From Lateolabrax maculatus (Eukaryota > Chordata > Actinopteri > Acropomatiformes > Lateolabracidae), in assembly GCA_031216445.1 (NCBI GenBank), contig CM062199.1, forward strand, positions 9,080,501 to 9,144,500: a stretch of 64,000 bases of DNA, given 5' to 3'. Made by a program: the position numbers and the translations under genes. Below, piece by piece: positions 13,001-26,100 of the stretch. Within the stretch, counting starts at the first letter, position 1, and every line of letters begins with the position of its first letter. The notes under the pieces are model-generated. The model saw only the letters and a list, made by a program, of their open reading frames with translations. It did not search any database and was not told the DNA's origin.

Positions 13001-16000
13001 ATTGGGACTCGCTGGATTTTTTTGACGGGGTTGATGGCAACGCTCCAAGGCTTGGTAGCTACTCAGGTACAACTGATACAACTGAATTTTAGTTGTCAGC
13101 TCCCTCTTGAATTTCAATCAGACGTCATAGGGCCCCAGCAGCAGACAGATGTGGTGATGGAGCTGATGACATTTGGCATGTCTTTTGAGAATACTGTCTA
13201 AAGACCAGTTAAAAAATATCACCCCTCCTTCACACTGTGTTCTTGTCTCTACATTTGAGATCTTCATAATGTAGTCTGGAATTTTACAAATTTAACGTTG
13301 CCTTAGGGCTCACGCTAATGAAAATGGTGCTCTTGCCACATGGTAACTTTCTAGAAACAGGCCATCACATCATTTTAGAGGCTGAATCCCTGTATAAGAG
13401 GACGGGTGTAGCATAATGACTTCTGCCTCTATATCAGTGATCAGTTGTGTCAAATTTCTCAAGTGGTGGATGTTTCATTTTGGAAAGAAACTCTCTACAT
13501 ATTGTAATAGCTCCACAGTAGAGCTCTCACTCTGTATGCCAGTGTGTGGTGTGAAAAGGCTAAGGCATTTTAAATGGCTGACAATTAATTTTATCTTGGG
13601 CTAAACTGATGAAGGTGATTATGAATACATGTAAAGATCTCCATGAAAATTGCCGAAGACATTTTCCTTGAATAGAAAAAACTATCCCAGAACCCTCAGT
13701 GGCAGTGCTCGTGTTCATGGCTTTGATTTTTTTTAAATGTGTAACAGAAATAATGTGTGTGATCTATATAGTTGAACGTTCATTGTTGACATTAAGACAT
13801 TAGTAAATAGAAGATTGTCACTGTTTATATCATGTTACTGTCTCTTCCCAAAAATTCAGAAAATGTTGTTTCTGGTTTGAAATTATAATCTGGATATCAT
13901 TGCATATCATATACCTGTTGCAATGCTTTATTTTATGGTCGACCCAAAAAGCCTTACAGTAAATTGCAGATTATCCCAAATGTATGTTTTCTGACCAAGG
14001 ACTGCACAGACATGTACATGTACATCTTTTGCCTCTGCTTTGTTATTTTATTTCTTTATGTGAGTGATTGTCTCTGATTTATTGTATTATGTGAGGCACT
14101 TTGTGTTGTATTTATGCACCATAATTTAATTTGTACCTGCTGATATACTCAGTAACTCTTATTTAGGAAGGTAATGGAGGTGATATGGCTGCTGCTGAAG
14201 GCTACGGTATCCAGACTCTTATCAGAAATTGGCAGCAGAATTATTACTGCATCAAAATGATTAGATATACTCCATATAAATGCATGTGTTAATGTGTTGT
14301 AAATGTCCATGTGTTTTTGGTGGGTTTCAATCAAGAATATGGACTAAACCTGATCTTAACTGTCTTCTGTATAATACAGGTACAACAATTCCCCAACTGC
14401 TGAACAGCACGTCCAACAACCTGTACTTGACCTTCCAGTCTGACATCAGTGTATCCGCCGCTGGCTTCCACTTGGAGTACACAGGTATGAGGAGAGACGG
14501 CTTGTCTGCCTGCCTGTCACTTTGTCTGTTGTCAGTTTGTTTCTATGTGTCCGTCCGCCACCGGCTCCCAGCTGCTGCACAGGGGTATTAGAAATAAGAG
14601 GGACTACTGGTCTGAGTGGCACAGTTGGACATAGAAAGAAAGAGTATGAGGAAGTAAGTAGGCAAAGGTTCTTTTTCCTCTTTATCTCCTCCTATTTTCA
14701 GTCTTTGTATCTGCTTCCCTGGCATTCTGGCATGGTATTCCCCAGTGGTGTCGTTTTTTAGTCCTCCCATTGCTTCAATTCACTGGACTCATATCTTTTT
14801 ACATTTATGTACTAAATTTGTTCATCTCTCAGTGGACTATTAACTTGGGGGCATATTTGCTAAGGAACCTGCTAAACATTTACCTTGCACTAAAATGTAA
14901 GGAGCGGCTGATTTACTAAGTCTACCGATTCAAAAAATGTGTAAATGAACATGGGGTGCCAATCTGCAGGTGATGCATGGTGCTCCCCTGCAGACATTTA
15001 ATAATACAGTCCTTTGTGACTAATTTCTCCCACTGTCATTTACATTTCTGTCACTTTCTCTTTGTCTCTTTTAATGTCAGGGTAATTTTCTTCTTTCCTC
15101 TTGTTTTGTCTCTCTAAGGTTAGATGGATTTTAAGTTGACACTTTCTCTGTCTCCTTCTCACATTTGTCACTAGTTTGTTACTTACAACTCACACACATA
15201 TTAAAGCAATTTAATGTTTAAAAATCAATAATGTGTGGCTGTGGGAGACCCATCGTCACCCATTTTCAGTTAAGTACATCAAGAGCAGTGAAAAAGCGCA
15301 ACCACCAGTAAGAGTGAAGAAAACATGAACTCCATAATGTTAAGATACAGTAAAATGGAGGATGTGGATGGCACAAACACAAGGAAGAAAGGCGTGATAA
15401 GAGCCCAGCTAACATAACCAATTTTGGGATCCCGAACACAACTAAAGAATAAAATGTTACCGAGAAAAATTAGTTCCCACTCAATGTAACAGTCAGTTCC
15501 CACAAATGTGTTGCAAAACAAAAGAAGCATGAAAAAAACATTGCTGTCACTGATTCTGTCTTGACTGTCAGTCGTGTCAGTCTGTGAGCATCATACCACT
15601 GTTGAGAACGACTTCACAGTCCTGTCTCTCGCAGTCAGTGCTTCGTTTCCACAACACCCTCCTCTTGCTTGGAACCACTCCGTAGCTGTGTCACTCTGCG
15701 GGCTCTTTCCTTTCTGCACTAACCCCCTCCCCCACCGCCGCTACCTACTGCTGAGAATCACTTCAGTGCCATGTCTCACAGTCAGCTCTTTCCTCTGTGT
15801 CTGTCTTACACTTTACCACTGTTGCCCTGGTAAAGTGAATTCCCCATGCTCTGTGTAAACCACGTTCCAGTCAAACTCCTTTCTACTTTTCCTGTTGCTA
15901 TTCATATTTGTTAGCTTGCCTGCCATATGGTTTTACTGTCTGCCTATTGGCAAACAGTTGTGCATTTGTGATCCAGCCATGTTGCTTTTCTATGGGATTA

Positions 16001-19000
16001 CTTATTTATGCTTTTTGTGGTCTGTTGTTTCTCATGTTTTGATGTTGTAGTTGATGTTGTACAATTTAATTTATTAGGTCAAATTACAGCAATCGTCTTT
16101 TCTGTCCTTCAGTTGGTCATATCTTTGTATCTAATTATTAGTTTTATTCGGTTGGCTTTTTTTTTTTACACACTCCAGTTTTCAGCCAAAAAATTAATGC
16201 TCTGAATGCTCCGTACATTGGGAAGTAAAAAAGGAAAGACGGATTGGCACAGACCCAGCCAGTCAACCATCTGTTTTAAATGTTTCCTTTGGGTAATTGT
16301 TGCAGTCCATTTTGACCAGTTATAGAAATCTTATATACCACCCGTCACTACAACTTCTTAAAAGCGTTTAACCAGCTCTCCTAAGGCAGACGTGACGGTT
16401 TCCATCCCAAATGAGGTGGGCTTCAATTGCCGCAGTGTGCAGATGCCTACTGTATATTATTTCCACATGGAGCACTGTTACAACAAAATTAATCTTAGAC
16501 AACTTGGTAGGAAATTAATCTTCTGAATCAGCTCCAAAAAGTCAATACCCTTTTTCTACACATCTAGTTTCAGTCACACCACCACTAGAAAGTATTATGG
16601 CACTGCATATGGTAATTGCAATTTTCATGCTAAGCATACGGCAGATAATCTTCTTGATAAGTACCTGCACTTACACAGTTTTCAGGTAAATTTTTATTGT
16701 ATGTATCATGGCTGAACCTCACACAATCATTAGAGACCAAGAGCAGAAACCTGGTCAGTACCTGTGTTTGATTACTTTGTACGTATTATAAACTTATGAT
16801 ATCATAATCAACTAAGCATAGTCTCACTAGACTTGCTTCTCCAGCAGTAAACCATACTGTAGGCTGTTCTGCAGGAATGTACACTGCAATTCAATGTAAA
16901 ATGACTATGCTATGCGCTCCAAGTCTATTTATTTGCGCTGGCGGCTGTCTTAGGCTTGACTTGCACCAGGGTGGGAGGACTGGCACCGATAAAGACATTT
17001 TTATGCACATCAAGAGGCAGAGTGCAATTTGGTGCTCTGTCATTCCTGCCTGATCAGACCACATCTTTTCACAAAGACAAGCACAAACAGCATTTTTTGT
17101 TGTTTTAATAGTCACATATTTCCAAAATCACAAAAAAGTGCTTATTTCAGTTGGCTATACATTTTTTCATGTGGTATAGATGAAAATGCAAAGCAAATTA
17201 CAATTTCAGTGTGTTAAAGGCACAGTCTATACTGGGTTAGATTAATAAGTCATTCTTATTAAGAATGCCACCGACAGCTGATTGTAAATTGTATGAGGTC
17301 CTTCCCATTCAGTTAACTAAATACGTGTGTTTTCCAACTGCAGTGTCTGTTTCAAGGCATGTATTGCATATAATTATGAAAAGGTTCAATAATTTGTGCG
17401 TTTTAGTTGTTTTATCTGACGCAACATTGGAATTTCTTACTTCAAGAACGCACACAGCGAGGTGCGGACCAGTGTGTGTCCATCAAAATGAAAACACATT
17501 GCTTCACTCCTCCAGTACACCATGCTTTATTCACCAAATGTTTTCAACTATCTTGCCTTCGTCTGGGTGGTGTCAGAGGATGTTTACGTTTTCTTTACAT
17601 ATAGTACATTAATCTGTCACGTGATGGCTATATCACTTTAGACACCATATATACAAAACTTTACAATCATCCTTTCATCCATTATTGTTCCCCTAGTTGA
17701 TTCAAAATTGCAAGAAGAATATCTTAAATACAGAGAATGACATGACAACCTTTCACAAAATTCTCTAACAAATGCACTTTTTCATCTTGATCCATCAGCG
17801 GGTAAAAAGGTTGAATATCCATTTTTCAATACAAGTAAACAAATTCTGTATTCTATCAACCTAATTATTCTCTTACGGAGCACGGTGTACTCCATTTTCC
17901 TCCATCACTTACCATTAGCCCCCTTCTTTTACAAACTCACTCAACTCAATTCCCATATATTTCAGGACTGCATGATTAATTTCCAGGAAATGTGCTGCAA
18001 CTGGAAAGATCTCTTTTTTGCATCTTATGGCACGTTTCCGTTCTGCTATTCTTTGTTTTAGTTCTCTTCATGTATATCTTTTTCCACAAGGACATGTTAA
18101 TAGATAAATGCCACCCTTGAAAAAGTGAAATGTGTCAATAAAAAATGTATGCATTAGAGTATATTGTGAAAGGTTTACTGGCATCTGTATTTATGGTTAA
18201 AGATATTTTTCTTGCAATTCTTGTGTCAAGTAAGACAAATAATAATGCTATTTCTGAAGATAAGGATGATTGTAATGTTTTTGTAGGTATGGTGATATAA
18301 TCATAACATGACCCAATGAAGGCAAGATTGTTGAAAACGTTTGGCTAATAAAGCATGGTGTGCTGGAGGAAAATTATGTGATGCTTTTTTCATTTGAAGG
18401 ACTTGCATTGAAGCTCACACTGGTCTCAGCTCATCTAAGGATGAGAATGATGATTATCAGCATAGAGAGGAGGATAATAATGTTGAATTTGGACCAAAAA
18501 TCAAATTAGATGACTGAGGCAGAAACGTGTATTTGCTGTTCCTTAAATTCTCTGTTCATTTTTCAGTCACCCTTCCCCACTTTGTCTATTCTACCACAGC
18601 CCCCTAAAGTATCTCTTCCTTATCTTAAACTCCCAGTTGCCTGTGCTGTGACGGTGTATAACCACAGTACTATGCTTTGTAAACTGAAACCTTGAGTTTG
18701 CTGTCGTATCTGTGTGTAGCCTTACAAAGAGACCTCTTTTCACTCAGTAAAGTATTCTCTATTGTGCCCTGCTCTGCCAAGTAGCTTTTATTATTTTTTG
18801 CGACTAACTTCCTCATACTTTTTTGAATACTAAACACTTTAAAATGTTTAATTATTGAAATAATTAAATTTATGTATATTAACATATTCAATTGAAAACA
18901 GGAGTAGATAAAACCATCAGCTACACTTTCAGTAACTGGAGACAGACACTATTGACATTTCATTGGCTGGATACAATCGGCAAGATATCCTGTTGGGACT

Positions 19001-22000
19001 CCCTCCAGACGCATTTGTGCACTCAGGAACAGTGGGTGTCAACCTTCTCACAGCAGGGTGACAACAGTCCTTGCCAAAATGTGTTTTCTGACAGTTTGAC
19101 TGGAACCCATCTGGAGTGCAGTGGGAATCAGTGCCGTCTGTCAGTGGGCACCCACTCTTAACCTGACGAGAGCGCAAAGGTCTGTTTGTGCCCATTTAAG
19201 ATTTGGCACACTGCCTCTGGCAGCGTAAACTGGACCTTTACTTTGACTGTTCGATATGACTCAGAAATGCAGGCGTGAGTATATGCTTGCCAACAAAGTG
19301 AATCTTTGAAGGCTTTGTATGATTCATTTGCAGATGTCAGCAAATCCTGTATTACAATATTTCACCAATCCTATATTCATTAATTTTCATTCTATGAACC
19401 ACTATTAAAATAAATGGTAATGCACTGCTTTATGAAACAGTTTACCAGTTTTAAAGAAATACCCCAAGGGGAAGGCTGATTGTTTCCTAAGTTTAGTACA
19501 CGTGATCATTTCATGAAACTGTTTAATTTATATCTGCATTGTGCTTTGATGTCAAACGTATCTGCCATAAGGTATGTTTGACATCAAAGCACAATGCAAA
19601 GCACAATCCTTTCACCAGAGCAGCAAACACTGCTTTCATGAATTGCGTCTGCTTTCATGAATTGCGTCACCAAATCTCTTGAAATCAAATAAAAATGTCA
19701 AAGTCATTTGAATTTGTCAAAGTATTACTTTTATTTAAACCCACATACGGCGAAACTTCACAGCTTCAAAGAATTCACCCACTCCCTTGTACAGTGGCTC
19801 TTCTTTAGTTGTTGTATCTGTGGAGGCTCTCATACTGCTTCCTGCTCTCCGCCTCTTAGGTTACCATCTCCTCCCACTCAAATATCCTCTCTAACTTTCA
19901 CAAGATGCTGAGTGGAGTGGCCACTCCCGCCATCCAGCGCTCTGAAGAGTTGCCTGTATATTGTCCTGATTCTTTTGTGGCCATGTTTACATTCATCCAC
20001 CCACCTACTTGTTTGGACCTGTTAACTTTTTGAGGGGGCTTGTGTGTGAGTGTCTATATGTTTGTGTGTATTTTCTTTTTTGAGTGGTGTGTGTATATGT
20101 TATCTGCGCCTACACATAGGATGGGATATATTGGTCCTTTTTTTGAGGCTGTGTTTGTACATCTTCCTTCTCATTGTGTCTCACTCGCCGGCTTGCTTAC
20201 TAATTATGCGCCAAGGACAAAATGTGTGTATGAATGTACACACAATGTGTGTGCTTTTAATAGTTTACAACGGTACTGTCTTTTCAACTTTTTTTGTATT
20301 ACTGCCGCAACAGCCAATTTTAATACGGTTTTATGTATCCAAATAAGCACTGAAACTACTTATTGACAGATGACTTGTGTCAGTTGAAAAAACTTACAGA
20401 ATAATATTTTTCTTCGTGCTATATTTCAATGAGTAACAGTATAATGGATGTATCAATAATGAAGTAAAATGTGAGTTGTGTTCTTCTCTGCCTGCAGATC
20501 AGAATTTTAATGTATTAATGTAGTCACCTCTAGGACAAATGAAACTGAAACGTAACTGTCTTGTTATTTATTTCAAAGTGGATGTAGCTTAAATTTACCT
20601 CCAGTTCCCTTCATTAATATAGCCCAAAGCTGGGATCACCATTGCTTTTAAGGCATTACAACACAATATCATGCCTCTCAGTACCTGGCAAGTGGCGCTG
20701 TAATCATTTTGTTCCAATGGAGCCCAATGCTTCTGTCAAGTTATACTTCAGGGATTGCTTTGTAATTTCACAGTGATTGCTTCAGATCACAGTCAGAAGG
20801 ATTTTACGATTACAGCCACCAGTAGAATAGCTTTGTGACTTGTCCCAGTTTGTAAATGTTATGATGAAGGGAAAGGAAAAAAAAGATGACTTAATTATTA
20901 TGCAATTACATGCACATGAATATGACGCACTGTGTAATTACATGTTAAAACATTTAGTTTCAATTTAATTATTCTCTTTTCTCTATAGGTATTGGATGAT
21001 TATGTTGCCATTAAATAGACAATGGATCTTCAACAATTAAATAATATCTAATGCATTGAGCAGTTGCAGGTTTTGATTCTGCCCCTATTGTGCAGAAGAA
21101 TGATCGCTGTCCACACTTGTGTGTTGTGACTGTGTCCTAAGCAATAGGTTTGGATTCGTGCCCAGAGCCGCTGCCTCCCAGTAACGGCCAAAAAGTGGGC
21201 GAGCGCAACACTGTGGGTGACATGGTGTCCTTCCAGTGTGACCAAGGCTTTTCGTTACAGGTAGGTGAAAGCATTCAGTACTGGTAAAGCAGATATCCAG
21301 CTCTCTGGATAGTTATGGTTATGACAAATGAATTATATCTATCTGCCTGTAGTGACAATTTCAAGGGAATACCCCAAAGGATGAGTCCATCAAGGCAGCA
21401 TTACTAAATACTTTTTCTGTGACATTTGTGTTTGTGTGAGCAGAGGAGTAAGTGCAAGAAAAAAATGTGGGAATGCACAAGCGTGGGGTAACTGTCCAGG
21501 CATTTCTACTTGCATCTTTATTTGCAAGTGTGTGTGTACTTTGCATGCTTCTCTGCCTCTGTGTTTGTGTGAGTGTGTGTTGGTGTGTGTCTGTTACAAA
21601 GCAGCTTTAACTTCTTCCAATCCTCCTCGAGTACATACAGTAGCTGTAGCGTTTTGAGCTGTAGAACCCTCCAATGCCACCGGCGATGGATTGTGTTAAC
21701 AGTTGCCTCACTAATCCCACACCGATTTTTCTTCCCGGCTCGGGCATTTACTTCTTTTCACATTCTCTCTGGACTATCCAGCAACTTCTTACACACATCT
21801 TCAGGCTGAGTGTCTGAACACCAGAAATAGACTAGAGGCCATTGTAGAAACAAAAGCACAAATATGACTGAGTCTTTCGAGTTAAGGTGTATGTGTGTTT
21901 GTGTATGTGTCTAGTACAACTCTGCAAAAAAGCCCACACTTTTGTAGGTATCTGTTTTCAGGTTTGGCATTAGTATACGTGCTTGCTGGAGATATATGTA

Positions 22001-23108
22001 TGCATTTTACAAGCTCTTTGGCTGCAGGAAACTTACAGACTGCACTAAAGTTTGAATGGATTTAAATAACAACAATGCTATCAATATTTTACAGAGGATT
22101 AACCTGTAATATCCATCACTTTCAGGTTGTTTTTGTATCTAACAAAAAACAAATCTGAAAGCAGGATGTTTGTCTTTTCTTGTTTTCCCGAGCTGTAACA
22201 CACCTCTCTGTAGTCAGACCCCAGGTGATACTCTTGCTGCCCAACCAACAGCAAGAGGTCTCCCTCCTACTCTTGATACCATCAAATATTTACACACAAG
22301 ACCTTGAGAAGAGGATTTTCAGAAATCCAAAAATCTGACTGTTAACTCATTTCAAAGATCAACAGAACAGCGATAAAATCTCCTGCAACCACATGTTGGT
22401 TTGATCTCTTGGTGTTCCCTTTCTTTTTTTTTTTTTTGCAAAGTATTTTGGAAGTGGTGAATATATTGTTTTTTGTCTTGTTTTCTTGAACAGGGAAATG
22501 CGTATATTACCTGTATGCCTGGCCCCGTCAGAAGGTGGAATTACCCCGTACCTCTGTGTTTAGGTAATGTATAATTTTATAGAGTCTGACATTTCCAGCA
22601 TACAGGGTTTCAATGAGGTGATATCGCAGACAACAAAACAAAATTTATTGCGTCAAACACAGACCCTCTTTCTTTTGTCATTTGTCATTCACCTTTTCTC
22701 ATTGACTTTTTCCTTGTTTATCTTTTCTTCTCAATCCTTTTTATATTTCTCCCACACCAATACTTAACTCATATACAGCCACACAATAGATCAGTGGCCT
22801 GAAAGAGGACTTGTTATTGCATTAGGGAAAGCAATAATTTCATTGTAAGATTGAGGGAGGGCACAATGGGTGGGCGTAGAGGGCTTGGGGGGTGGGGATT
22901 ATGAATTTTCTGCTTTCCCCTTCAGTTGAAAATCAATAAGGCTTAGCACCATCGCAGTGTGTTGTTTGATTTCTGATACCACAGATGAGAGTCCATAGTC
23001 TCCCCCGATACTCCCTCTGATGTTGATTGCCACAATGATGGCTCAGGAAGTGCCTAGTTTCTCTTTTGACACCTCACTGTTCTTTTGCCCCCAATTATAC
23101 ATGTACCT

Positions 23109-23152
<44 letters not shown>

Positions 23153-26100
23153 GCAGTGCATGTAAACACATAGACAAAAAAATGCACGCTCCCACACACC
23201 CACTGTGCTCTTCATGTAAATGCTCTGTCCCAGTGGTTTTCACAGTTCACTGCAGATATAAATCCCAGCTTTACTGTTGACAGGCCCATTCTTGGACGTG
23301 TGTGTTCGCTTGTTAGCTCGAGTCCTCGCTCGTTTAAAAGTACATACGCTCAACCCAACAGCCCGGGATCTATATTCACTTTGTTGCTGATAAACTTACA
23401 TCAAAGTGGTTGCATGCCCCTGCACAAACAATATAACATCCTAATAAGTGCCTCTTCTCTCCACTTCTCTTTCATTTCATACACAGACAGGTCAAGCAGG
23501 TTTCCCCCACCAGCAGCACAATTAACCTTGAGATATTTTCCCCCTCATTCTGTCCTTGACATTCCCCAAAGAAATGGCAGCAATTGCTTTTGTGATGCCA
23601 ACAATTTGCTACATACACAGGCCTATTTGGGTTGGGATGGGGAAAAGAGGAATGGAGGATTTAACTACAAGTTTACATTTAGGTTGCTGTAATTGCATTA
23701 CACATGGGTGTTTATGTAAGTCTAGGGTATGTGCCACAGGAGAGGGGGATGAGCGTAACCTTCACAACAACATGAAGTGTTCTCTAACACACTGTCAAAG
23801 AGGAGAGGTGGGGTGTTGCAGGGGGAGGGTGAAGTAATCACCGCCACCGCTGAGCAAAACTGTGGTGGTGTATTGAATATTGACTCCCTCATTTATTTTA
23901 ATTTAAAGCACCACATAACAAGGAATGTGCCTGAGTCTTTTATCTTTTCACAAATGCCCTTATGGAGCATAATCCACACAGTCAAGCAGAAATGTACATG
24001 CACAAGTCACAGACATGCTCAAACACAGAGACATAACCCACCCCCACCCCAATCCTAAACTCATAAAGCCCACTCACAGCACTTCATTTTCTCTCTCGCC
24101 CACAAAACTGCCCCTCTTTTACATTCTGAATACAAACACATAAGCATATAAAACACATGCTTATGAGCACACGTAGCAAACGGACACATGAACAGCACTG
24201 CCACCACTCTTCCTCCATTTTGTACACATACGCAAAGACACAATGCTCTTTGCCCTCCCTCCATATTCACCCCCTGGTCATTGTATTTCTTTGTTTTCCC
24301 ATTGAGGCCTTCTGTTGAGAAGTGACATGTTCTTTCTCCTTGGTTCGTCTCCCTCAGCTCAGTGTGGCGGCTCTATGACAGACTTCAGCGGCGTCATCCT
24401 CAGCCCAGGCTTCCCAGGGAATTACCAAAGCAGCCTGGACTGCAGCTGGAGAGTTCAGCTCCCTATTGGCTTCGGTTTGTCATCCACCCTCTGTCTTTCC
24501 TTTCTTCTTCTCCTCTCCTTTCTATTTTTCTTTTTTGTTTTACTACCTTCTCTCGTGCTTTTTTCTGCATCATTCTGTTTACTCCTCTCCTCTCCTGCTC
24601 GTCTATACTGTGCAATGCCTATTGTGTTAAAAAAGAACCTGCTAGTTTTATGCATGCCTTTAACATTGCATTTTAAGTAGCCTCTTACAACAGTACTTGA
24701 AAAGAACATACACATTCACTCACTTTGACTTTATTCGTGTATTCCTGAGTTTGTCTTCTACATTAAGCCTTTCTTTCTGTTTTTTAGGGATCCATCTGCA
24801 GTTTATGAATTTCTCCACAGAGCCTGTTCATGACTATCTGGAGGTCCGCAGTGGGAGCTTGGAGACAGGAACAGTGATTGATCGGTTCAGTGGCCCTGTG
24901 GTGCCCAGCTCTCTCTTTAGCACGACCCACGAGACCACTCTCTTCTTCCACAGCGACTACTCTCAGAACAAGCATGGCTTCCACATTGTCTACCAGGGTG
25001 AGGAGAAAAGATTGGACCTTATGGTCAAGTTAAAATGGGGTGTTATCATATCAGCAGCTGAAAAAGTGGAAGAAGATTGAAGAGTTTGCTAATAGAACAC
25101 TTAAAAGACTATCAGTCAGGTTAGATACAGAACAGGGACAACGATTAGTCCTGCAACAAAAAGGCCTTCACTGAGGTTGTAAGATTACAAAAGGTTAACA
25201 AATAAAGAAAATAAATCATGAGCACCACATACTAGATAAACGCTTGTGATTGGTTCGCCTGACACAACCGCGCTTCCAGTACCAAGGAAATCAGTTGGAA
25301 TGGGAGAGGAGCCAGATGTTCTCTTTATACATCCATGGATGTATCTGCCAGAGCAAAGAAAACACGAGCTCGCAGATTTGTCTGGTTCCCAGGCTAGGTG
25401 TTGGCTATGTCAGTGGGGTATTTCATGTGTAAAAGCTAATGTGGAAAAGAAGTATTAGTAATAAACTAACAAAAGCTAATGTGGAAAAGAAGTATTAGTA
25501 ATAAACTAACAATATAAGAATACTGTGAATTTCAGTTTTTGGACAAAACATTGTATTTTCAAAGCAAGGATGTTATCAAACAATAAAAAAGCATAAAATA
25601 ATTTGTATATATATTTGTATATATAATTTGTATTAATAATCTGATGGTTAGATTTGAGTAATGATGCAAGATTAACTGCTCTTAGCAGCTCACAAGCCAG
25701 TTGTGGTCCTCTGAGGTCATCAAAGATACTATATAGTATTATAGTGGTAATGTTTTATTATTTGCTTCCTGTGTTTCATTAACCTCCTCTACTGTGTATG
25801 GGTTTGTTTCTTCCCAGCTTATGAACTACAGCGGTGTCCGGACCCACGACCTTTTCGTAACGGCATAGTGATCGGTCAGGACTACAGTGTGGGGATGACC
25901 ATTTCCTTTGAGTGCCTTCCGGGTTACACTCTGCTTGGAGAGCCGTCTCTCACATGTCTGCATGGAGTTAGCAGAAACTGGAATCACCCCATACCTCGCT
26001 GTGAAGGTGACTGGCTCCTGCCTCTTATAAACACAGTAGATGTTTTCTGGCCAGTGTTGTTCATGTGCAGAAACATTTGAAAAAAACAGCACTAACCCCC

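Larger units (their letters stand above)
14485..21141 (+). other. csmd3: Intron between CUB 11 and Sushi 11
   Basis: 6657 nt. It holds a Penelope-like element (17508-18371), an imperfect hairpin and short tandem duplication (19535-19669), and two loosely similar 50-nt copies at 15596-15650 and 15746-15793. The rest has no supported gene. Confidence 0.7.
24998..25817 (+). other. csmd3: Intron between CUB 12 and Sushi 12
   Basis: 820 nt. It contains the 3' part of a MITE-like element (25229-25397) and a perfect 40-nt tandem duplication (25431-25510). Confidence 0.8.

Noticed and set aside
15279..15530. Minus-strand open frame of 83 codons, hydrophobic.
   Set aside because: No known family, no promoter or splice signals, and the hydrophobicity follows from AT-rich sequence.
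23043..23280. Open frames on both strands with runs of His-Thr or Val-Cys.
   Set aside because: They translate the (AC)n microsatellite at 23110-23149.
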